64,000 nucleotides of DNA from Pseudomonadota bacterium (GTDB taxonomy: Bacteria > Pseudomonadota > Alphaproteobacteria > Caulobacterales > Caulobacteraceae): contig JAIUNU010000015.1 of the NCBI GenBank assembly GCA_020161365.1, positions 60,748 to 124,747 of the forward strand, written 5' to 3'. The notes under the pieces were generated by a model. The model was not told the DNA's origin. It saw nothing but the letters and a program-made list of their open reading frames with translations, and did not search any database. This document shows positions 45,018 to 53,417 of the stretch, piece by piece (position 1 is the stretch's first letter; each line of letters begins with the position of its first letter). The translations under genes were made by a program, and so were the position numbers.

Positions 45018-45307
45018 CGGTCGCCCTCTAGCAGGGTCGATGGCGCGAGGTGAGCCGAGACATCGAAGGTGCTCAGTTGCTGTGGCGCCGACACCGTGCT
45101 GGCGGCCGCCAGGCCCCCGGCGGTGACGCCGATCGCCAGGGCCAGACCGATCGAGGCGACGCGGACGGGCGCCAAGGCGGCGCCGGTCTTCAGGTCCGCG
45201 CTCCGGCGCGCGATACCGCGCGCCACGTCCCATTCCAGACCGTCCAACGAGCGGTCGAGCGGCTGAGCCGCTAACCTGTCGATGAGATCATCGATATTCA
45301 AAGTCAT
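45014..45307 (-). CDS. Putative anti-sigma factor, CnrY-like
   Basis: A 97-aa protein with one transmembrane segment (about residues 50-70). The cytoplasmic part has DDLIDRLAAQPLDRSLDGLE, WDVARGIARR. Length and position (first of three coupled genes before CnrX- and CnrH-like proteins) match CnrY, which holds CnrH at the membrane. Sequence similarity to CnrY cannot be judged by eye, so the call rests mostly on context. Confidence 0.7.
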   Translation of the reverse strand: MTLNIDDLIDRLAAQPLDRSLDGLEWDVARGIARRSADLKTGAALAPVRVASIGLALAIGVTAGGLAAASTVSAPQQLSTFDVSAHLAPSTLLEGDR

Positions 45308-45342
45308 GCTCGGTCCTTCGCCCCCGGAGGTGTCCCGCTGAC

Positions 45343-45368
45343 TATACGCGGCAGAACCCCTTTATCCC
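45343..45368 (-). promoter_or_regulatory. Possible ECF-type promoter of the cnrYXH-like operon
   Basis: On the minus strand GGGATAA and CGTATA are 13 bases apart, 36-60 bases upstream of the CnrY-like ATG. The arrangement recalls ECF promoters and could be autoregulated. Weak evidence. Confidence 0.3.
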
Positions 45369-45440
45369 GCAAGTATGGACCGCGCGAAACCGACGCGCGA
45401 CGCCAAGGGCGTCGTCGCCGGTCTTCGCCAAGTCGCGACG

Positions 45441-45833
45441 TTAGCCGCCGTGCTTGCGGACAAAGGCCTCCAGGTCGGCCTTGGCTTTGGTGTTCTCGTC
45501 GATCGTCATCTGCGCCATGCGTTTGGCGTCTGCATCGCCGCCGTGCTTGAGCAGCGATTGGCTCATATCGATAGCTCCTTGGTGGTGCGCGATCATCTTC
45601 TTAGCCCACAGCAGGTCGAAGTCGGACGCCTTGGCCGCCATCATCGCCTTGCTCATTCGCATCTCGTCCATCTTCAGGGCGTCACGGCCCATTTGCGCGT
45701 GGCCCTTCATGCCGCCCTTGGACATGTCCATGCCCTTCATGTCGTGGCCGGCCATGGACTGAGCCGAAGCGCCTGCGACGCCGGCGGCGCTCAGAAGGCT
45801 CACCGCGTAAACTGCGATTAGAATCTTGCGCAT
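45441..45833 (-). CDS. DUF305 exported copper-type protein
   Basis: A 130-aa protein with signal peptide (to residue 25, ASAQS), a Met/His-rich linker (GHDMKGMDMSKGGMKG) and a DUF305 helical domain (MIAHHQGAIDMSQSLLKHG near residues 80-98). The HHxxA helix pairs are the likely metal-binding part; the reaction is unknown. It differs from the membrane DUF305 protein at 14149. It stands between the cnrYXH-like operon and the CopA operon, with its own promoter in the gap 45834-46097. Confidence 0.87.
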   Translation of the reverse strand: MRKILIAVYAVSLLSAAGVAGASAQSMAGHDMKGMDMSKGGMKGHAQMGRDALKMDEMRMSKAMMAAKASDFDLLWAKKMIAHHQGAIDMSQSLLKHGGDADAKRMAQMTIDENTKAKADLEAFVRKHGG

Positions 45834-46097
45834 CTCTATTGCCCTTCAGATTGTTGAGCGGCCTTGCGCGCCTAAATTGGCGCTCGCCGTCCGACTACAA
45901 CAGCGTTTGCGCGTATTCGTTGCCTCTACGATATTATAGCTCACCAACGGACGTTCCAATCATTGTAACGATGGAGGCCCGAAGCGCGCACGACTTGTCG
46001 TTTGCTGCTCCAACTCTCGATTCATCACCAACAAACCTTCCGATGAGGGGAGGGCTTGGGTCCGCACGTATTTCCTACTGACGCCGACGACAAGGCC

Positions 46098-46128
46098 TTG
46101 ACGTTCCTATGATGGGAAGCCTCACAAA
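46098..46128 (+). promoter_or_regulatory. CueR-type promoter of the copA-cueR operon
   Basis: TTGACG (-35), a 19-base spacer TTCCTATGATGGGAAGCCT and CACAAA (-10). The spacer is very similar to that of the copZ promoter at 49992 and to E. coli CueR targets in layout. A putative transcription start near 46134 leaves a leader with GAGGAG before the ATG. Confidence 0.72.
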
Positions 46129-46156
46129 GCCGGGCATCGACAAGAGGAGAGCGCCG

Positions 46157-48772
46157 ATGCCCGACCAAATTCTCAAGACACTCGACCTGCCCGTGCTTGG
46201 GATGACCTGCGCGTCGTGCGTGCGGCGGGTCGAACAGGCGGTCTTGGCGACGCCGGGCGTGCGCGCCGCTACGGTCAATCTCGCAGCGCAACGGCTGCAT
46301 GTCGAAGGCGGCGACCCTCTCGCGATCGGCGCCGCGATCCGCCAGGCCGGCTATGATCTCACCCCTCAGACGATCGAACTTCGCATCGACGGCATGACCT
46401 GCGCGTCCTGCGTCTCGCGCGTCGAAAAGGCCTTGCTTAAGGTCTCGGGCGTCGAGCGCGCCGTCGTCAATTTGGCCACCGAACGCGCCAGCGTCGGCGG
46501 TGCGCGCGGAATGCTCGATCCCGACGCGCTGATCGGATCCGTTGCCGAGGCCGGATACGCAGCGAGCCTGGTGCAAGACACCGAAGCTGGCGCTGACGAC
46601 GAGGAAGCCCAGGCGCGCGAGACTGAGATCGCCGACCTCAAGCGTGCTGTCGTGATCGCCGCCGTTGCCACCGCGCCACTTTTCCTGGTCGAGATGGCCC
46701 GGCACTTCATTCCCGGTGCTCACCATCTATTGGCCGCGACGGTTGGTGAACAGGCCTGGCGGCTGATCAGCCTAGGGCTTGCCAGCGTTGTCCTGTTCGG
46801 ACCCGGGCTGCGCTTCTATCGCAAGGGTGTGCCAAATCTGCTGCGCCTGACACCCGACATGAACAGCCTGGTCGTGCTGGGCGCGAGCGCCGCTTTTGCC
46901 TATTCGCTGGTCGCCACCTTCGCGCCGGGCGCGTTGCCGGCCGGCACGGACGGCGTCTATTACGAGGCTGCGGCCGTCATCGTCACCTTGATCCTGGTCG
47001 GACGCTGGTTCGAAGCTCGGGCCAAGGGCGCGACGAGCCAAGCCATCAAGCGATTGATGACCTTGCAAGCCAAGACAGCGCGGGTCGAACGCGGCGGTCA
47101 GGCGGTCGAGATCGCGATCGGCGAGGTTGTTCCCGGCGACCTGGTCCTGATCCGTCCCGGCGAGCGGATCCCGGTCGATGGGGTCGTCGAGGAGGGCGTG
47201 TCGTTCGTCGACGAGGCGATGATCACCGGCGAGCCGATCCCGGTGGAAAAGACGGTCGGCGCAAGCGTGGTTGGCGGCACGGTCAACACCACCGGCGCCA
47301 TGCGGTTCAAGGCCACCAAGGTCGGCGGCGATACCCTACTCGCCCAGATCGTACGCATGGTGCAGGCCGCGCAGGGCTCCAAGCTCCCGATCCAGGCCCT
47401 CGTCGACAAGATCACGGCTTGGTTTGTGCCCGCCGTCATCGTCGTGGCCGTCGCGACCTTCCTGGCCTGGCTGGTGTTGGGCCCGCCGCCCGCTCTGGGC
47501 CTGGCGCTGGTCCACGCGGTGGCGGTGCTAATCATCGCCTGTCCGTGCGCCATGGGCCTGGCCACGCCGACCTCGATCATGGTCGGCACCGGCAGGGCCG
47601 CCGAACTAGGCGTCCTGTTCCGCCGTGGAGAAGCCCTCCAGGCTCTGCAGGAGGCGAAGGTTGTGGCTCTGGACAAGACTGGCACCCTGACCAAGGGGCG
47701 TCCGGAATTGACCGACCTGATCGTCGCGGACGGGTTTGCCCGCGGCGAGGTCCTGAGCCTGGCTGCGGCGGTCGAGGCGCGCTCGGAGCACCCGATCGCT
47801 CAGGCCATCGTCAGCGCGGCCAAGGCCGAAGGGGCAGCGCCTGGCCCACTGCGTGACTTTGCTTCGACCCCAGGGTTTGGCGCGCAGGGGATCGTGGCAG
47901 GGAGCCGCGTTGAGGTTGGCGCGGATCGCTACATGCTGCGCCTAGCGCTGGACGTCGAGCCTTTCGCCGAGGAAGCCGCCCGTTTGGGCGACGCCGGCAA
48001 GAGTCCGCTCTATGTGGCGATCGACGGGCGTCTGGCGGCGGTTCTGGCGGTGGCCGATCCCATTCGCGAGACCACGCCCGCCGCCATCGCCGCCCTGCAC
48101 GCCCAAGGCCTGAAGGTGGCGATGGTCACCGGCGACAACCGGCGCACCGCCGACGCGGTCGCCAGGATACTGGGGATCGACGAGGTCGTGGCCGAGGTGC
48201 TTCCTCAGGGCAAGACCGAGGCGATCGGGGCCTTGCGCTCCCGGTATGGCCCGACGGCCTTCGTCGGCGACGGCGTCAACGACGCGCCGGCCTTGGCCAG
48301 CGCCGATGTCGGCCTGGCCATGGGGCAGGGAACCGACATCGCCATCGAGAGCGCCGACGTCGTGCTGATGGGCGGGGATCTGCGCGGCGTCGTCAACGCC
48401 CTGGCGCTCAGTCGCGCGACCTTGCGCAACATCCGCCAGAACCTGGCCTGGGCCTTTGGCTACAACGTGATCCTGATCCCCGTGGCGGCGGGGGCGTTGG
48501 CGCCGGCCCTTGGCCTGTCGCTTTCGCCGATGGTGGCGGCCGGCGCGATGGCCTTGTCCAGCGTCAGCGTGCTGTTCAACGCCTTGCGTCTGCGCGCCTT
48601 CACCTCGCCCCTGCCTGCAGCCAAGCCAAGGACGCCCCCCCCAAATGAACATCGGACAGGCTGCCAAGGCGTCCGGGGTCTCGGCCAAAATGATCCGCTA
48701 CTACGAGCAGATCAAACTGATCACGCCGGCCGGCCGCACCGACAGCAACTATCGCAGCTTCAGCGAGCGTGA
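46157..48772 (+). CDS. copA: Cu(I)-exporting P-type ATPase CopA (2 HMA domains)
   Basis: A P1B-ATPase with two HMA domains (GMTCASCVRR near residue 16, GMTCASCVSR near 85), eight membrane helices, transport motif CPCAMG, TGEPIPVEK, phosphorylation site DKTGTLTKG and hinge GDGVNDAPAL. It exports Cu(I) from the cytoplasm. SD GAGGAG precedes the ATG at 46157. As written the frame runs to 48772 and reads ~42 residues across the start of cueR; the expected end is the TGA at 48646-48648, reached if translation slips -1 at 48640-48646 or if the C8 tract has one base more. The normal length would be about 830 aa. Confidence 0.92.
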   Translation: MPDQILKTLDLPVLGMTCASCVRRVEQAVLATPGVRAATVNLAAQRLHVEGGDPLAIGAAIRQAGYDLTPQTIELRIDGMTCASCVSRVEKALLKVSGVERAVVNLATERASVGGARGMLDPDALIGSVAEAGYAASLVQDTEAGADDEEAQARETEIADLKRAVVIAAVATAPLFLVEMARHFIPGAHHLLAATVGEQAWRLISLGLASVVLFGPGLRFYRKGVPNLLRLTPDMNSLVVLGASAAFAYSLVATFAPGALPAGTDGVYYEAAAVIVTLILVGRWFEARAKGATSQAIKRLMTLQAKTARVERGGQAVEIAIGEVVPGDLVLIRPGERIPVDGVVEEGVSFVDEAMITGEPIPVEKTVGASVVGGTVNTTGAMRFKATKVGGDTLLAQIVRMVQAAQGSKLPIQALVDKITAWFVPAVIVVAVATFLAWLVLGPPPALGLALVHAVAVLIIACPCAMGLATPTSIMVGTGRAAELGVLFRRGEALQALQEAKVVALDKTGTLTKGRPELTDLIVADGFARGEVLSLAAAVEARSEHPIAQAIVSAAKAEGAAPGPLRDFASTPGFGAQGIVAGSRVEVGADRYMLRLALDVEPFAEEAARLGDAGKSPLYVAIDGRLAAVLAVADPIRETTPAAIAALHAQGLKVAMVTGDNRRTADAVARILGIDEVVAEVLPQGKTEAIGALRSRYGPTAFVGDGVNDAPALASADVGLAMGQGTDIAIESADVVLMGGDLRGVVNALALSRATLRNIRQNLAWAFGYNVILIPVAAGALAPALGLSLSPMVAAGAMALSSVSVLFNALRLRAFTSPLPAAKPRTPPPNEHRTGCQGVRGLGQNDPLLRADQTDHAGRPHRQQLSQLQRA
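48635..48648 (+). other. C8 tract and C-CCA-AAT slippery heptamer at the copA/cueR junction
   Basis: Eight C (48635-48642) are followed by AAATGA. In the copA frame 48640-48646 reads C CCA AAT, a classical X XXY YYZ site. A -1 slip gives CCC AAA TGA, ending exactly at the cueR ATG (ATGA). E. coli copA has a related C CCA AAG slip site. Confidence 0.5.
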
Positions 48773-49076
48773 GGTCAACGAGCTGCGGTTCATTCGTCGC
48801 GCCCGTTCGCTCGGGTTTTCGGTCGAGGAGATCGCCCACCTGTTGTCGCTGTGGCGTGACCGTGTCCGCCCAAGCCGCGAGGTCAAGGCGATTGCCGATG
48901 GTCATGTGCGGGCGCTGGAGGCCAAAATCGCCGAAATGCGGGCCATGGCTGACACTCTGCGCGACCTCTCGCGCGACTGCGCGGGCGACGAGCGGCCTGA
49001 CTGTCCGATCCTGGCCGACCTTGGCTCCGGCCAACCGCCCCGGCGCGAGCCGGCCCCGGCGCGGGGCTTCCGTTGA
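48645..49076 (+). CDS. cueR: Copper-responsive regulator CueR
   Basis: A 143-aa MerR protein. HTH at residues 1-70 (SAKMIRYYEQIKLITPAG). Cys112 and Cys120 flank DCAGDERPDCPIL, the same positions and spacing as CueR Cys112/Cys120, and Ser77 occupies the place that distinguishes monovalent (Cu/Ag) sensors. It would act on the CueR-type promoters at 46098 and 49986. The ATG overlaps the -1 frame stop of copA; its stop overlaps the TTG of the next gene. Confidence 0.92.
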   Translation: MNIGQAAKASGVSAKMIRYYEQIKLITPAGRTDSNYRSFSEREVNELRFIRRARSLGFSVEEIAHLLSLWRDRVRPSREVKAIADGHVRALEAKIAEMRAMADTLRDLSRDCAGDERPDCPILADLGSGQPPRREPAPARGFR

Positions 49077-49495
49077 ATTGGCGGCTGGCCTTGGTGTTGG
49101 GCGCTGGCCTGATCGCGGCTCCGCTCGCCGTAGAGGCCGCCGACTACAGGTTCGAAGTCGCCTCACCGAGCTTAACCCGCGGGATCGCGACGACCGTTCT
49201 GGTAAAGGTCAGCCCCGTCGAGCCGGGCCGCATCATGCCCGCGTTCTCGGCGCGAGACGCCACTGTGAGCACGACCGGCTCGGCGGTGTTTCCAGCCTTT
49301 TTCGAGCCGTCGCTCGACTATGGATTACTACGCTTTCGGGCCGATTTTCCGACCAGCGGCGACTGGGTCCTGGCCTTCATCCTTCAGCCCGTCGGTGAGC
49401 CCGCAAAAGCCGCGAGCGTCAACCTCAAGGTCGTCGACCCCTCGCGCACCTTGCAGCCGTCGCAGGTCAACGGACCCGTTCGCCCGCCGCGTTAA
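49073..49495 (+). CDS. Exported beta-sandwich-like protein (YtkA/FixH-like), unknown function
   Basis: A 140-aa protein with a signal peptide (to about residue 23, AVEAA). The mature part reads as a small Ig-like beta sandwich: DYRFEVASPSLTRGIATTV, then a C-terminal GDWVLAFILQPV strand and VNLKVVD. It recalls YtkA/FixH-type periplasmic proteins in copper loci, but the conserved metal residues of that group (mainly Met/His) are few. TTG start overlaps the cueR stop (TTGA). Function not known. Confidence 0.65.
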   Translation: MNWRLALVLGAGLIAAPLAVEAADYRFEVASPSLTRGIATTVLVKVSPVEPGRIMPAFSARDATVSTTGSAVFPAFFEPSLDYGLLRFRADFPTSGDWVLAFILQPVGEPAKAASVNLKVVDPSRTLQPSQVNGPVRPPR

Positions 49496-49511
49496 AGAGC
49501 GGCCGAACGGG
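49475..49511. terminator. Bidirectional hairpin between converging genes
   Basis: CCCGTTCG/CGAACGGG with a 21-base loop, between the gene ending at 49495 and cusF2 ending at 49519. It partly overlaps the first gene's end. Confidence 0.35.
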
Positions 49512-49518
49512 TTGAGGG

Positions 49519-49875
49519 CTACTTTGCCGACATCGCCACGACTTCGGCCGAAGCGCCCATCGGCTTAAGCTTGAAGGTCACGGCTTGGCCGACCTTGAAG
49601 GGCTTCAGAAGGGCGGGGGCGGCCTTGAACTTCATGGTCATGGCGGGCCATTTGAGCGCCGGGATCGGTTGGTGCTGCAGGGTGACCGTGCCGCCAGCCG
49701 CGTCGATGCCCTTGATCACTCCTTGGCCGTCGGCCGTCTTGGTCGCGGCCGGAGCGTCATGCTTCATGCCCGCCATATCGTCCATCTTCATGTCGCCCAT
49801 CTTCATGTCGGCTTGAGCCAGGGCAGGTCCCGTGAGCGCCAAGGCCAAGGCGCCGGCGGCGAGAAAGGTCTTCAT
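49519..49875 (-). CDS. cusF: CusF-like periplasmic copper-binding protein
   Basis: A 118-aa exported protein (signal peptide to residue 20, PALAQ) with a Met-rich linker (MKMGDMKMDDMAGMKH) and the CusF site His68, Trp76, Met79, Met81 (KWPAMTM). It differs from the lipoprotein at 6869 in having no lipobox. It lies between the cueR operon and copZ, on the opposite strand, and probably carries Cu(I) to the Cus pump. Confidence 0.9.
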   Translation of the reverse strand: MKTFLAAGALALALTGPALAQADMKMGDMKMDDMAGMKHDAPAATKTADGQGVIKGIDAAGGTVTLQHQPIPALKWPAMTMKFKAAPALLKPFKVGQAVTFKLKPMGASAEVVAMSAK

Positions 49876-49985
49876 CGAATTATGTCTCCTGTCGGGGCGG
49901 ATGGGCCGGGGAGGGCCGACCTACGCCAGGAAGATACGCGTCAACCCAAGGCGATCCCTCAGCCACGATTTCCCATCAGCGGCTC

Positions 49986-50016
49986 TTGACCTTGCCATGA
50001 TGGGAAGGCCCATCTG
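49986..50016 (+). promoter_or_regulatory. CueR-type promoter of copZ
   Basis: TTGACC (-35), a 19-base spacer TTGCCATGATGGGAAGGCC with near-palindromic ends, and CATCTG (-10). The core ATGATGGGAAG is identical to that of the copA promoter. ATG of copZ lies 30 bases further. Confidence 0.78.
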
Positions 50017-50045
50017 TTGCAGCGAAGTCGAACAAGGAACGCCAG

Positions 50046-50243
50046 ATGCTTCGCTACACCATCGAAAACATGACCTGCGGCCATTGCGTCGCAACTGTCA
50101 CTAAAGCCGTACAAGGCGTTGACGCCAACGCGATCGTTCGCGCCGACGTAGCCGGCCGAAGTCTCGAAATCGACACCGGCGCGACCTCGGAGATCGTCTC
50201 CGCCGCCGTCGCGGCGGCGGGCTACCGTGTGACGCCTGCCTGA
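50046..50243 (+). CDS. copZ: Copper chaperone CopZ-like HMA protein
   Basis: A 65-aa single HMA domain with GMTC-type motif in MTCGHCVATV (residues 9-18; Cys11 and Cys14) and the ending VAAAGYRVTPA. It binds Cu(I) in the cytoplasm and delivers it to CopA. AAGGAAC precedes the ATG. Length is standard. It has its own CueR-type promoter, so it shares the regulon with copA. Confidence 0.9.
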   Translation: MLRYTIENMTCGHCVATVTKAVQGVDANAIVRADVAGRSLEIDTGATSEIVSAAVAAAGYRVTPA

Positions 50244-50248
50244 GGCGA

Positions 50249-50277
50249 GAGGGCGGGCGTAGATCGCGCCCGCCCTC
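50249..50277. terminator. Strong bidirectional terminator between copZ and cusA2
   Basis: GAGGGCGGGCG, loop of seven, then CGCCCGCCCTC: a perfect 11-bp stem between copZ (ends 50243) and the converging cusA2 (ends 50286). Confidence 0.65.
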
Positions 50278-50285
50278 CCTCTGAC

Positions 50286-53200
50286 CTAGATGCCGTGACG
50301 CGGGCGCCGCCGACGCTCGATCAACAGATAGGCGGCCGGCACCACAAACATCGACAGCAGCGGCGCGCTGAGCATTCCGCCGATCATCGGCGCGGCGATC
50401 CGGCTCATCACTTCGGAGCCGGCGCCGTGGCCGATCAGGATCGGGATCAGGCCCGCCAGGATCACCGCCACGGTCATGGCCTTGGGCCTGACCCGCAACA
50501 AGGCGCCCTCGCGGATCGCTTGGCTGAGGTCGGCGTCGCTCAGAACACCCTGGCGCTCCGCCAGGGCCTGCTTGAGATAGATCAGCATCACCACCCCGAA
50601 CTCGGCCGAGACGCCGGCCAGGGCGATGAAGCCGACGCCAGTGGCCACCGACTGATTGAAGCCCAGTAAGTAGAGCGCCCAGAAACCGCCGGTCAGGGCG
50701 AAGGGCAGGGCGCCCATGATCAGGGCCGCCTCGTCGAACCGGCGGAAGGTCAGGTAGAGCAGCACGAAGATGATCAGCAGCGTCGCCGGCACGACAATCT
50801 TCAGCCGCTCGACCGCCCGCCGCAGATATTCGAACTGCCCCGAATAGCTGATGGTCACCCCGGCGACCGGCTTGATGTCCTTGGCCACCGCCCGCTGCAG
50901 ATCGGCGACGACGGATGACAGGTCGCGCCCGCGCACATCGACATAGACGAAGGTGGTCGGCCGCCCGTTCTCGCTCTTGAGCATCGGCGGCCCCTCGCTG
51001 ATCGCCACCTGGGCCACCGTGCTTAGGGTGATCTGCTGCAGCGATGGGGTGAGGATCGGCAGGACCCGCAGGGCTTCGAGATCGCCGCGCACTTCGCGAG
51101 GATACCGCACGCTGATCGGATAGCGGGCCAGGCCCTCGACGGTCTCGCCGACCGTCTGGCCGCCGATCGCACCCGAGACGATAGCCTGGACGTCGGCGAT
51201 GTTGAGGCCGTGGCGGCCAGCGGCGGCTCGGTCGATGCGGACATCGATATAGCGCCCGCCGGTCAGCCGCTCGGCCAGGGCCGAACTGACCCCTGGCACG
51301 GTCTTGGCGACTTGGGCGATCTGCTGGGCGACGCGGTCGAGGTCATCAAGGTTCGCGCCCGACACCTTGACCCCGATCGGGCTCTTGATGCCGGTGGCCA
51401 GCATGTCGATGCGGTTGCGGATCGGCGGCACCCAGACGTTGGAGAGGCCCGGAACCGCCACCGTGCGGTCCAATTCCTCGACCAGCTTTTCCGGGGTCAT
51501 GCCGGGGCGCCACTGGTCGCGCGGCTTGAAGCGGATGGTGGTCTCGAACATCTCCAGCGGGGCCGGATCGGTCGCTGACTCCGCGCGGCCGGCCTTACCG
51601 AACACGCTGTCGACCTCGGGGACGGTCTTGATCAGCCGATCGGTCTGCTGAAGAAGCGCGCCGGCTTTGGCCGCCGACAAGCCTGGAAGGGCCGATGGCA
51701 TGTAGAGCAGATCGCCTTCGTTCAGGGTCGGCATGAACTCGCCGCCTAGCCGAGACAGCGGGATCAGGGTGGTGGTGAAGACCAGGGCGCCGATGACCAG
51801 CGTGGTGCGCGGACGCCTGAGCACCCAGTCCAGGGCCGGCGCATAGATCGCGCTCAGCAGCCGGTTGATGGGGTTGGCGGTCTCGGCCGGAATCCGGCCA
51901 CGGATCAGATAGCCCATCAGCACCGGGATCAACGTAATCGACAGAAGGGCCGCGGCGGCCATGGCGTAGGTCTTGGTGAAGCCCAGGGGCGCGAAGAGCC
52001 GACCTTCTTGGCCCTGAAGGGTGAAGACCGGGATGAACGAGAAGGTGATGATCAGCAGGCTCAGGAAAAGGGCCGGTCCGACCTCGACGGCGGCGGCGGC
52101 GATCTCGTCCCAGCGTTCCTTGTCGCCGATCGTCTGGCCGGGGTGATCGTGCGTCCAGCGCTCGAGATGCTTGTGCGCGTTCTCGATCATCACGACCGCC
52201 GCATCGACCATGGCCCCGATGGCGATGGCGATGCCGCCCAGCGACATGATGTTGGCGTTGACCCCCTGGGCGCGCATGACGATAAAGGCGGCCAGCACGC
52301 CCAGCGGCAGGGCGATGATCGCCACCAGGGCCGAGCGCAAATGCCAGAGGAAGAGCGCGCAGACCAGGGCGACGACGATGAACTCCTCGAAGAGCTTGGA
52401 CTTCAGATTGTCGATGGCGCGGTCGATCAGGCCCGAGCGGTCATAGGTGGTGACGATCTCCACGCCTGCCGGCAGGGTGGTCTTGAGGATCTTCAACTTG
52501 TCCTGCACGGCCTTGAGGGTGGCGCGGGCGTCCTCGCCCGAGCGCAACACCACCACCCCGCCGGCGACCTCGCCCTGGCCGTTGAGCTCGGCGATCCCCC
52601 GGCGCATCTCCGGTCCAATCTGGATCGTGGCGACCTGGCCCAGGGTGATGGGCACGCCGCCGGCCGCGGTCTTGACGGGCACGGCGGCGAAGTCGGCCAG
52701 ACTGCTCAGATAGCCGCTGGCCCGGACCATGTATTCGGCTTCGGCCATTTCGACGACCGAGCCGCCGGCTTCCTGGTTGGCGCCGTTCAGCGCCTCGACC
52801 ACGGCTTGGTGGGTGAAGCCGTAGGCCGCCAACTTCTGCGGGTCGAGCACAACCTGGTACTGGCGCACCATGCCGCCGATGCTGGCCACCTCGGCCACCC
52901 CCGGCAGGGTCTTCAGCTCATAGCGCACGAACCAGTCCTGCAAGGACCGAAGCTGGCTCAGGTCATGGCGGCCGGTTCGGTCGACCAGAGCATATTCGAA
53001 GATCCAGCCCACACCGGTGGCGTCGGGACCCAGCGCCGGGCGGGCCCCGGCCGGAAGCCGGCTTTGGACTTGGCTCAACGACTCCAGGACCCGCGAGCGG
53101 GCCCAATAGGGATCGGTTCCGTCGGCGAACAGCACATAGACGAAGCTGTCGCCGAAGAACGAGTAGCCGCGCACGGTCTTGGCGCCCGGCACCGACAACA

Positions 53201-53417
53201 TGGTGGTGGCCAGGGGGTAGGTGATCTGGTCCTCGACCAGGCGCGGAGCCTGGCCCTGGGCCGGCGTGCGGATCACCACCTGCACGTCGGAGAGATCGGG
53301 TAGGGCGTCCAGTGGCGTCTCGCGCAGCGCCACAAGCCCGCCGGCCAGCAGGACCAGGGCCCCGAGCAGCACGAAGAACCGGTTGGCCAGCGACCAGCGG
53401 ATGACGGCGGCGATCAA
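50286..53417 (-). CDS. cusA: CusA/CzcA-type RND pump, second copy
   Basis: A 1043-aa HME-RND transporter closely similar to the one at 7253 over its whole length, with the same TM4 segment GAMVDAAVVMIEN. The frame is intact. It starts with TTG overlapping the cusB2 stop (TTGA), whereas the first copy uses ATG. Its partners cusB2 and cusC2 are damaged, so it may now depend on the first operon's CusB and CusC or be losing function. Expect the same Cu/Ag role. Confidence 0.9.
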   Translation of the reverse strand: MIAAVIRWSLANRFFVLLGALVLLAGGLVALRETPLDALPDLSDVQVVIRTPAQGQAPRLVEDQITYPLATTMLSVPGAKTVRGYSFFGDSFVYVLFADGTDPYWARSRVLESLSQVQSRLPAGARPALGPDATGVGWIFEYALVDRTGRHDLSQLRSLQDWFVRYELKTLPGVAEVASIGGMVRQYQVVLDPQKLAAYGFTHQAVVEALNGANQEAGGSVVEMAEAEYMVRASGYLSSLADFAAVPVKTAAGGVPITLGQVATIQIGPEMRRGIAELNGQGEVAGGVVVLRSGEDARATLKAVQDKLKILKTTLPAGVEIVTTYDRSGLIDRAIDNLKSKLFEEFIVVALVCALFLWHLRSALVAIIALPLGVLAAFIVMRAQGVNANIMSLGGIAIAIGAMVDAAVVMIENAHKHLERWTHDHPGQTIGDKERWDEIAAAAVEVGPALFLSLLIITFSFIPVFTLQGQEGRLFAPLGFTKTYAMAAAALLSITLIPVLMGYLIRGRIPAETANPINRLLSAIYAPALDWVLRRPRTTLVIGALVFTTTLIPLSRLGGEFMPTLNEGDLLYMPSALPGLSAAKAGALLQQTDRLIKTVPEVDSVFGKAGRAESATDPAPLEMFETTIRFKPRDQWRPGMTPEKLVEELDRTVAVPGLSNVWVPPIRNRIDMLATGIKSPIGVKVSGANLDDLDRVAQQIAQVAKTVPGVSSALAERLTGGRYIDVRIDRAAAGRHGLNIADVQAIVSGAIGGQTVGETVEGLARYPISVRYPREVRGDLEALRVLPILTPSLQQITLSTVAQVAISEGPPMLKSENGRPTTFVYVDVRGRDLSSVVADLQRAVAKDIKPVAGVTISYSGQFEYLRRAVERLKIVVPATLLIIFVLLYLTFRRFDEAALIMGALPFALTGGFWALYLLGFNQSVATGVGFIALAGVSAEFGVVMLIYLKQALAERQGVLSDADLSQAIREGALLRVRPKAMTVAVILAGLIPILIGHGAGSEVMSRIAAPMIGGMLSAPLLSMFVVPAAYLLIERRRRPRHGI

